Positions 1-5,348 of a DNA stretch of 5,348 nt are shown here, piece after piece. This DNA comes from Acidobacteriota bacterium (lineage in GTDB: Bacteria > Acidobacteriota > Terriglobia > Terriglobales > Acidobacteriaceae), in assembly GCA_021780415.1 (NCBI GenBank), contig JAJXYW010000194.1:1-5348 (forward strand), given 5' to 3'. A program made the position numbers and the translations under genes. Every line of letters begins with the position of its first letter. Positions within the stretch are counted from its first letter, which is position 1. The notes under the pieces are model-generated. The model ran no database searches. It was given only the letters and a program-made list of their open reading frames with translations, and was not told where the DNA came from.

Positions 1-764
1 AGCAGGCCCGCGAGGCGGCTCACGCCGACGTCGTCAAGGCCGAACTACAGCAGCAGCAGCGCGTCCGCGACGTGCAGGACGCAACCCTCGCCGCTTCCAC
101 CGCCCGCCTCGAACTCGCCGTGCTCCTGTTCCCCGATCCGCGCACGCCCTTCCAGACCGAGCCCGCCGCTCCTCCTGCCCTGCCTGACCGCAGCGTGATT
201 GACGTCGACGCCAGCAAAAATAATCCCGAGATGATGCGAGCACTGGCCGCTCTGCACGCCAGTGAAGCCGACGTTACCACCGCGCGCGCAGCCTACCTGC
301 CCGACCTCGGACTGAACGTCACCTACGGTATCGACGCTCCGCAGTTTGCCATCAACGGCCCCAACGCCACACGTAACCTCGGCTACTCCGCCAGCGCCAC
401 GCTCGACATTCCCATCTGGGACTGGCTCTCCACCGACCACAAGGTCAAGCAGAGCGAGATTCGCCGCAACATCGCCCGCGTCGCGCTCTCTGCAACCCAG
501 CGACGACTGATCGCGAACCTCTCCGAGCTCTACGATGGCGCTGTCGCCGCACGCGACCAGTTGTCCTCGCTCGACGCCAGCGTCACCACCGCGCAGGAGA
601 GTCTTCGCCTCACCGAACTGCGCTACACCGGCGGCGAAGGCTCCGTGCTCGAAGTCGTCGACGCACAGAATTCTCTACTCGCCGCAGAGGTCGCTCGCGC
701 CGATGGCGCTGTACGCTATCAACTCGCGCTGGCCAATCTTCAGACACTCACCGGAAGGTTTTGA
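1..764 (+). CDS. TolC/OEP-family outer-membrane efflux channel, 5'-truncated
   Basis: This is the outer-membrane channel of a tripartite efflux system; family members form trimeric beta-barrels with a long periplasmic alpha-barrel. Only the C-terminal 253 residues are present (complete codons from base 3, stop TGA at 762-764), about half the usual 420-480. The reading frame is open to the window edge, so an apparent GTG start at base 72 is internal. The fragment begins in a coiled-coil helix ending one OEP repeat (AELQQQQRVRD, about residues 13-23). The second repeat follows: NPEM helix start near residue 74, a YLPDLGL segment near 98-104 leading into the first beta-strand, TLDIPIWDW near 133-141 as the second strand, then long helices. 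The closing block, residues about 207-229 (RYTGGEGSVLEVVDAQNSLL), is a strong family signature. It lies 3 bases upstream of the adaptor gene, consistent with one transcript. Family assignment is firm; the transported substrate is unknown. Confidence 0.93.
   Translation, partial: QAREAAHADVVKAELQQQQRVRDVQDATLAASTARLELAVLLFPDPRTPFQTEPAAPPALPDRSVIDVDASKNNPEMMRALAALHASEADVTTARAAYLPDLGLNVTYGIDAPQFAINGPNATRNLGYSASATLDIPIWDWLSTDHKVKQSEIRRNIARVALSATQRRLIANLSELYDGAVAARDQLSSLDASVTTAQESLRLTELRYTGGEGSVLEVVDAQNSLLAAEVARADGAVRYQLALANLQTLTGRF
753..758 (+). promoter_or_regulatory. Ribosome binding site for the adaptor gene
   Basis: GGAAGG lies 9 bases upstream of the ATG at 768, inside the last codons of the preceding channel gene. 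This spacing supports ATG 768 over the adjacent in-frame ATG at 771 (12 bases) and over an in-frame GTG at 798, which has no convincing purine-rich site before it. The two ATGs differ by one residue only, so the choice has no functional weight. Confidence 0.7.
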
Positions 765-767
765 TCG

Positions 768-878
768 ATGATGCTTCGACCCATCAACAGTGATCTTGTG
801 AATCGGCGCACGACCTCGTGCGGCACCTGGCAGTACGCGACCGCAGCACTCATCTGCTGCCTCGCGCTCGCCGGCTGC
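768..878 (+). other. Lipoprotein signal peptide with lipobox (codons 1-37 of the adaptor)
   Basis: A basic N-region (R4, R13, R14) is followed by a hydrophobic core at about residues 23-35 (YATAALICCLALAG) and a lipobox L-A-G-C with Cys37 as the predicted lipidated residue. Signal peptidase II cleavage before Cys37 and attachment in the inner membrane facing the periplasm are the usual outcome for AcrA-type adaptors. The residue after Cys is Lys, not Asp; sorting rules from E. coli may not apply in this host. The N-region is rather long (about 20 residues before the core). Two further cysteines at 30-31 lie within the core and are not preceded by a better lipobox. Confidence 0.8.
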
Positions 879-2099
879 AAGCAGGAAGAGACAACTCCCG
901 AGGTCCTCGTTACCGTCCAGGCGGCGAAGCCCGAGATTGCCCCTATCTCCGAGCACATCGAAGGCGACGCCATTCTCTCTCCGCTCGCCGAGGCCGCTCT
1001 CTCTCCAAAGATCAGTGCGCCGGTCAAGAAGTTCTACGTGCAGCGAGGATCGCACGTCCGCGCCGGCGAACTGCTCGTCACGCTCGAAGACCGTGATCTG
1101 CAAGGCGCCGCGCTCGACAATCAGGGCAGCTACGCCGCAGCGCAGGCGACCTACCAGGAAGCCACCAGCGTTCAGTTGCCCGAAGCCACGCAGACCGCGC
1201 AACTCGATCTCGCGCAGGCCAGGGCAAACCTCAGCCTCAATCAGAGCATCGTCAAAGGCCGCACGCAGCTCTTTCAGGAGGGCGCAATCCCTGGCCGCGA
1301 TCTCGACACCGCAAAGGCCGCTCTGGTGCAGGCGCAGGCCGCATACGACACCGCTTCCAAACATCTGCAATCGCTCGAAAGCGTCGGCCGCGCAGCCAGC
1401 GGCAAGCTCGCGGAGGGCCAGTTAACCTCGGCCAAGGGTAAATACCTCAACGCCGAAGCGCTCGCCAGCTACGCCTCCCTGCGCAGCCCCATCGACGGAG
1501 TCGTCACCGACCGACCGCTCTTCGCCGGAGAGATGGCCCCCGCCGGAACCCCGCTCGTCACTGTCATGGACACCTCTTCGCTCATCGCCAAGCTGCATCT
1601 CTCGCAGTCCATGGTGCAGCGCATGAAGGTCGGCGACAAGGCGCAGGTTACCGTGCGCGGCGTGGACGCACCCGTTGAAGGCGCCGTCTCCCTCATCAGC
1701 CCCGCCCTCGACCCCGGTTCGACCACCGTCGAGATTTGGGTCAAGCTCACCAACCCTGACGGCAAGCTCAAAGCAGGAGCGCCCGCACACGTCGCCATCG
1801 TCGGCCGCACCGTAACCGACGCCTTGCAGATCCCAACCTCGGCCCTCCTCGCTGCCGACGATGGCAGCTTCGGCGTCATGGTCGTGGACAGTCAAAGCAC
1901 CGCGCACCTCAAGCCCGTCACCACCGGTATCCGGTTGCCCGATAACGTACAGATCCTCACCGGCATCAGCCCCGGAGACCTCGTCATCGACACCGGAGGC
2001 TACGGTCTGCAGGACGGCACCAAGGTCAAACTCGGAGCCCCCGGCGACGACAAGAGCACTGACAGTGCGACCGGAAGCACCACGGGGGGCAAGGACTGA
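768..2099 (+). CDS. RND efflux periplasmic adaptor (HlyD/AcrA-like membrane fusion lipoprotein)
   Basis: This 443-residue adaptor would link the inner-membrane pump to the outer-membrane channel. Residues 1-37 form a lipoprotein signal with lipobox L34-A35-G36-C37. Domains follow the family order. The first half of the biotinyl-lipoyl fold is about 78-110 (KISAPVKKFYVQRGSHVRAG). A long alpha-hairpin spans about 111-232, with the GAIP turn at 172-175 starting the second helix. The second lipoyl half is about 237-270 (LRSPIDGVVTDRP). A beta-barrel runs about 271-345 and a membrane-proximal domain about 346-423 (LQIPTSALLA; GLQDGTKVKL). The last 20 residues are a Ser/Thr/Gly/Asp-rich tail, probably disordered. 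The hairpin looks longer than that of E. coli AcrA as I recall it, which would matter for channel docking. No His- or Met-rich metal-binding extension is seen. It starts 3 bases after the channel gene and overlaps the pump start by one base. Family is certain; substrate is not. Confidence 0.95.
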   Translation: MMLRPINSDLVNRRTTSCGTWQYATAALICCLALAGCKQEETTPEVLVTVQAAKPEIAPISEHIEGDAILSPLAEAALSPKISAPVKKFYVQRGSHVRAGELLVTLEDRDLQGAALDNQGSYAAAQATYQEATSVQLPEATQTAQLDLAQARANLSLNQSIVKGRTQLFQEGAIPGRDLDTAKAALVQAQAAYDTASKHLQSLESVGRAASGKLAEGQLTSAKGKYLNAEALASYASLRSPIDGVVTDRPLFAGEMAPAGTPLVTVMDTSSLIAKLHLSQSMVQRMKVGDKAQVTVRGVDAPVEGAVSLISPALDPGSTTVEIWVKLTNPDGKLKAGAPAHVAIVGRTVTDALQIPTSALLAADDGSFGVMVVDSQSTAHLKPVTTGIRLPDNVQILTGISPGDLVIDTGGYGLQDGTKVKLGAPGDDKSTDSATGSTTGGKD

Positions 2100-2101
2100 T
2101 G
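2084..2101 (+). promoter_or_regulatory. Ribosome binding region and one-base stop/start overlap for the RND pump gene
   Basis: The adaptor stop TGA (2097-2099) shares its A with the pump's ATG (2099-2101), a TGATG arrangement typical of translational coupling. Two purine-rich stretches precede it: a run of six G at 2084-2089 (9 bases before the ATG) and AAGGA at 2091-2095 (only 3 bases before). Either could serve as the Shine-Dalgarno. With the second so close, reinitiation by the ribosome finishing the adaptor is the likelier route. Confidence 0.65.
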
Positions 2102-5100
2102 GCCGCTCCCCACGCCGCATCCCCCGCCACAGCGCGTCCTTTCTGGCTCGCGCGCGCCACCAAAACCATATTTTTCTTCCTTGCAGTCCTCACCATGGCC
2201 GGCGCCTACGCAGCCTTTCAGGTGCCCATCTCCGTCTTTCCCGATACCAACTTTCCTCGCATCGTCATCGGCATCGACAACGGCGTCATGCCCGTCGAGC
2301 AGATGCAGGTCACCATCACCAAGCCCATCGAAGACGCCGTCAACAGCGTTCCAGGCCTGCTCACCGTGCGCAGCAACACCAGCCGCGGCTCGGCCGAAGT
2401 CAGTCTCTTCTTCGACTGGAACGTGGACATGTACCGCACCCTGCAACTCACCGACGCTGCCCTCGCCAAGGTCTCGCAGGAGCTTCCCCCCACCGTCAAG
2501 CTCACCTCCAACCGCCTCACCTTCGCCACTTTTCCCATCCTCGGCTACGCCCTCACTGCAGACAATCGTGGACCACAAACCATCTCCCAGTCGCGTCTCT
2601 GGGAGATCGCCACCTATGACCTCAAGCCACCCCTGAACCGTGTCTTCGGCGTCAGCACGGTCACTGTCCAGGGCGGCCAAATCCCCGAGTACCACATCGT
2701 CCCCAACCTCGCTCGGCTGCAAACCACCGGCGTCACTCTCCTCGACCTCGTCAACGGCGTCCAGGCCTCCAACATCATCGACTCCCCCGGCCTCTACGAA
2801 GCCAATCACGAGCTCATCCTCGGTCTCATCGGAGCCCAGGCGCACAGCGTCGCCGAGCTCTCGAACCTCGTCATCAAGACCACCCCTGCCGGTGCTCCCG
2901 TCCGTGTAGCCGACGTCGCCGACGTCCATACCGGCCCCATGCCCGTCTACACCATGGTCACCGCCAACGGCCACCCCTCCGTCCTCATCAACATCGCGCG
3001 CCAGCCCTCCTCCAACACCGTTCAGGTCGCCGACGCCATCGCCATCAAGGTCGCCGAACTCCAGAAAGCCCTCCCTTCCGGCGTCCACCTCACCCCGTTC
3101 TACGACCAGTCCGAACTCGTCCGCGAGTCCATCGCCAGCGTCCGTGACGCCATCCTCATCGGCCTCATCCTCGCCTGCATCATCCTCTTCCTCTTCCTCC
3201 GCGACTGGTCCAGCTCTCTCGTCGCCGGTCTCGTGATCCCCGTAACCGTGGCCGTCACCATCCTCTTCCTCTGGATCATCGGCCAGTCCTTCAACCTCAT
3301 GACCCTCGGCGGTCTCGCCGCAGCTATCGGCCTCGTCATCGACGACGCCATCGTTGTCGTCGAAAACATCGTCGTCCACCGCGACTCCGGCCAGTCCCGC
3401 ACCGACGCCGTCCGCAGCGCACTGAGCGAGATCACCACCCCTCTCGTCTTCTCCACCCTCACCCCCGTCGTCGTCTTCCTCCCCCTCATCTCCGTCACCG
3501 GAGTCACCGGCAGCTTCTTCCGCGCCCTGGCCGTCACCATGACCGCCGCTCTACTCACGTCGCTCGCCCTCGCCCTCACCTTCACTCCTTCACTCAGCCT
3601 CTCCCTGCTCCGCAGCAGGAAGCACGTTGCCGCAACCGACACCGACGCCGCCGAACCGCAGCCTTCCCCCGAGCACGAGCACGAGGACGGCCCCATCATG
3701 CGCCGCGTCCTCCACACCCACGCGCGTGCTCTCACCTTTGCCCTCAACCGGCCCCTCATCCTCGGCATCGGCTGCGTCATCCTCGTCATCGGAGGCTACT
3801 TCGCCTACTCCAGCCTCGGCTCCGACCTCCTCCCCGCCATGGACGAAGGTGCGTTCATCCTCGACTACCTCACCCCCGCCGGCACGTCGCTGGCCGAGAC
3901 CAACCGCATCCTCGAACACGTAGAGCGCATCCTTCAGAAGACTCCCGAAGTCGAAATCACCTCCCGCCGAACCGGCCTCCAGCTCGGCCTCGCCGCCGTC
4001 ACCGAGGCCAACACCGGCGACTTCAGCGTCCGCCTAAAACGCAAGCGCTCCCGCTCCATCGACGACGTCATCGCCGACGTCCGCCAGCAGATCGCCTCCA
4101 CCGAACCCGCCCTCGACATCGAGTTCACCCAGGTGCTTCAGGACATGATCGGCGACCTCTCCAACTCGCCCGAGCCCATCCAGATCAAGCTCTTCAACAA
4201 CGACCCCGCCCTCCTCAACCAGCTCGGCCCCCGCGTTCAGGCTGCCATCCAGAAGATCCCCGGCGTCGTCGACACCCAGAACGGCGTCGAAAACACCATC
4301 TCCGGCCCCGCCACCAACTTCAACATCGACCCCGTCATCGCCGCCCGTCTCGGCTTCACCCCCACCGAGGTCGCCGAAGACGCCACCGCCATCCTCGACG
4401 GCCTTCCCACCAACGACCCCATCATCCTCAACGGCCGCCCCTACACCATCCGCGTCCGCCTGCCCGACGCCAACCGCGCCTCCTTCGACGCCATCCAGAA
4501 CACCGTCTTCAACTCCGGCACCGGCCACATCGCCTCGCTCGGCTCCCTCGCGCAGATCACCCAGCTCCCCCCCCAGAATGAAGTCCGCACCGAAAACCTT
4601 CAGCGCCTCGTCGTCGTAAGCGGCCGTCTCGAAGGCTCCGACCTCGGCGGCACCATGGTCAAAGTGAAGCAGGTCGTCGACAGCCTCCACCTTCCCCCCT
4701 CCGTCCGCGTCGAGTACGGCGGCACCTACCAGGAGCAGCAGAAGTCCTTCGCCGACCTCGCCCGCGTCCTCCTCCTCGCCCTCGCCCTCGTCTTCGGCGT
4801 TCTGCTCGCCGAGTTCCGCAACTTCTCCGCTCCCATCGCCATCCTCACCAGCTCCGTCCTCTCCATCACCGGCGTCGTCATCGCGCTGCTCATCACCAAC
4901 ACCAACTTCAACGTCGCCAGCTTCATGGGCCTCATCATGGTCATCGGCATCGTCGCCAAAAATGGCATTTTGCTGCTCGACGCCGACGAGAAATTCCGCA
5001 CCCAGGCCGAAGCCAAACGCGCCGCCGACTTCGCCGCAACCGGCGTCCGTCCCGCCTATGACCCAGCCCACGACCCCGCCAAAGAGGCCATGCTCCACGC

Positions 5101-5341
5101 CGCCCAGCGCCGCCTCCGCCCCATCGTCATGACCGCCATCGCCGCGGTCTGCGGCATGTTGCCACTGGCCTTCGCCCTCGGTGCCGGCTCGCAGATGCTC
5201 CAGCCCCTGGCCATCGCCGTTATCGGCGGCCTCCTGATCTCCATGGTCCTCAGCCTCATCGTCACGCCGGTCATCTACTACCTCCTCACCCGCAAAAGCC
5301 ATCGCTATGCCGACGCCCCCACCGAGGAGCCCGCCGTCTAA
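2099..5341 (+). CDS. RND-superfamily efflux pump, inner-membrane permease (AcrB/ACR_tran family)
   Basis: This is the proton-driven pump of the tripartite system; family members work as trimers and take substrate mainly from the periplasm or outer leaflet. Its 1080 residues compare with about 1050 for AcrB. Twelve membrane segments fall at about 23-40, 348-367, 372-394, 399-424, 446-466, 474-502, 550-570, 885-904, 910-932, 938-960, 1005-1025 and 1036-1063. Two large periplasmic domains lie between TM1-TM2 and TM7-TM8. The TM1 exit VPISVFPDTNFPRI is a family hallmark. The proton-relay residues are present: D415-D416 in TM4 (GLVIDDAIVVVEN) and K954 in TM10 (GIVAKNGILLLDAD), the HAE-type pattern. 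By contrast, LLPAMDEGAF near 577-586 and RRTG near 623-626 recall CzcA/CusA-like pumps. Oddities are a His/Glu-rich TM6-TM7 linker (about 505-531) and a TM10-TM11 loop about 20 residues longer than in AcrB. The frame is intact throughout. Drug, metal or other substrate cannot be decided. Confidence 0.96.
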   Translation: MAAPHAASPATARPFWLARATKTIFFFLAVLTMAGAYAAFQVPISVFPDTNFPRIVIGIDNGVMPVEQMQVTITKPIEDAVNSVPGLLTVRSNTSRGSAEVSLFFDWNVDMYRTLQLTDAALAKVSQELPPTVKLTSNRLTFATFPILGYALTADNRGPQTISQSRLWEIATYDLKPPLNRVFGVSTVTVQGGQIPEYHIVPNLARLQTTGVTLLDLVNGVQASNIIDSPGLYEANHELILGLIGAQAHSVAELSNLVIKTTPAGAPVRVADVADVHTGPMPVYTMVTANGHPSVLINIARQPSSNTVQVADAIAIKVAELQKALPSGVHLTPFYDQSELVRESIASVRDAILIGLILACIILFLFLRDWSSSLVAGLVIPVTVAVTILFLWIIGQSFNLMTLGGLAAAIGLVIDDAIVVVENIVVHRDSGQSRTDAVRSALSEITTPLVFSTLTPVVVFLPLISVTGVTGSFFRALAVTMTAALLTSLALALTFTPSLSLSLLRSRKHVAATDTDAAEPQPSPEHEHEDGPIMRRVLHTHARALTFALNRPLILGIGCVILVIGGYFAYSSLGSDLLPAMDEGAFILDYLTPAGTSLAETNRILEHVERILQKTPEVEITSRRTGLQLGLAAVTEANTGDFSVRLKRKRSRSIDDVIADVRQQIASTEPALDIEFTQVLQDMIGDLSNSPEPIQIKLFNNDPALLNQLGPRVQAAIQKIPGVVDTQNGVENTISGPATNFNIDPVIAARLGFTPTEVAEDATAILDGLPTNDPIILNGRPYTIRVRLPDANRASFDAIQNTVFNSGTGHIASLGSLAQITQLPPQNEVRTENLQRLVVVSGRLEGSDLGGTMVKVKQVVDSLHLPPSVRVEYGGTYQEQQKSFADLARVLLLALALVFGVLLAEFRNFSAPIAILTSSVLSITGVVIALLITNTNFNVASFMGLIMVIGIVAKNGILLLDADEKFRTQAEAKRAADFAATGVRPAYDPAHDPAKEAMLHAAQRRLRPIVMTAIAAVCGMLPLAFALGAGSQMLQPLAIAVIGGLLISMVLSLIVTPVIYYLLTRKSHRYADAPTEEPAV

Positions 5342-5348
5342 CCGCAAC

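Noticed and set aside
48..59. Four tandem CAG triplets (Gln x4) as a microsatellite or repeat element
   Set aside because: It is too short to be meaningful and fits a Gln-rich helix in the channel protein.
72..764. GTG at 72 as a genuine start of a short 230-residue channel gene
   Set aside because: The frame is open upstream to the window edge, and the upstream residues continue the coiled-coil helix expected of the family. No ribosome binding site precedes it. The gene is cut by the window rather than starting here.
798..824. Possible twin-arginine (Tat) signal around R13-R14 of the adaptor
   Set aside because: The context N-R-R-T-T-S lacks the usual hydrophobic residues after the arginine pair, and a clear lipobox follows. 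A Sec-type lipoprotein signal explains it better.
2906..2927. Short direct repeat encoding ADVADV in the pump
   Set aside because: Two copies of a six-base unit pair in GC-rich coding sequence, at the usual V-x-D-V-A-x-V motif of RND pumps. It is explained by the protein sequence.
2000..3379. Long minus-strand open frame (459 codons) opposite the adaptor end and the pump start
   Set aside because: It lies antisense to a clearly conserved RND pump. Its translation is dominated by Gly, Asp, Glu and Val, as expected when C-ending sense codons are read in reverse. No domain or motif is recognisable.
4034..5347. Long minus-strand open frame (437 codons) opposite the second half of the pump
   Set aside because: Same cause: strong third-position C in the sense gene removes stops from this antisense frame. 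The Gly/Asp/Glu/Val-rich, low-complexity translation is typical of a shadow frame, and it runs off the window edge.
5342..5348. Terminator or further gene after the pump
   Set aside because: Only seven bases remain after the stop codon, with no hairpin or start possible to judge.

Overview
The window is a compact, single-strand (+) segment with three genes in the order outer-membrane factor, periplasmic adaptor, inner-membrane pump. Together they form a complete tripartite RND-type efflux system, except that the 5' end of the first gene lies outside the window. The DNA is GC-rich with a strong preference for C-ending codons, most extreme in the pump gene. A TolC-type partner and a lipoprotein adaptor imply a diderm (Gram-negative) bacterium. 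Codon style and protein character would fit an Acidobacteriota (Terriglobia-type) or a high-GC proteobacterial genome; this is an impression, not a demonstrated assignment.

Layout: positions 1-764 hold the C-terminal 253 residues of a TolC/OEP-family outer-membrane channel. Three bases after its stop, 768-2099 encodes a 443-residue HlyD/AcrA-like adaptor with a lipoprotein signal. Its stop codon shares one base with the start of the 1080-residue RND permease at 2099-5341. Seven bases remain after that stop. There is no non-coding stretch over 10 bases, so no promoter, terminator, RNA gene, mobile element or CRISPR array is visible. The operon's promoter, any regulator and any terminator must lie outside.

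Working together: the permease uses the proton gradient (Asp-Asp in TM4 and Lys in TM10 are present) to collect substrate from the periplasm or membrane. The adaptor bridges it to the outer-membrane channel, which expels the substrate. The tight coupling suggests the parts are made together. The substrate cannot be read from the sequence. The TM4/TM10 residues are of the drug-efflux (HAE) kind, while part of the periplasmic domain looks more like the heavy-metal (CzcA/CusA) kind.

I did not find a previously undescribed system. The points worth a second look are a roughly 20-residue enlargement of the TM10-TM11 cytoplasmic loop, a His/Glu-rich TM6-TM7 linker, and the mixed HAE/HME character of the pump.
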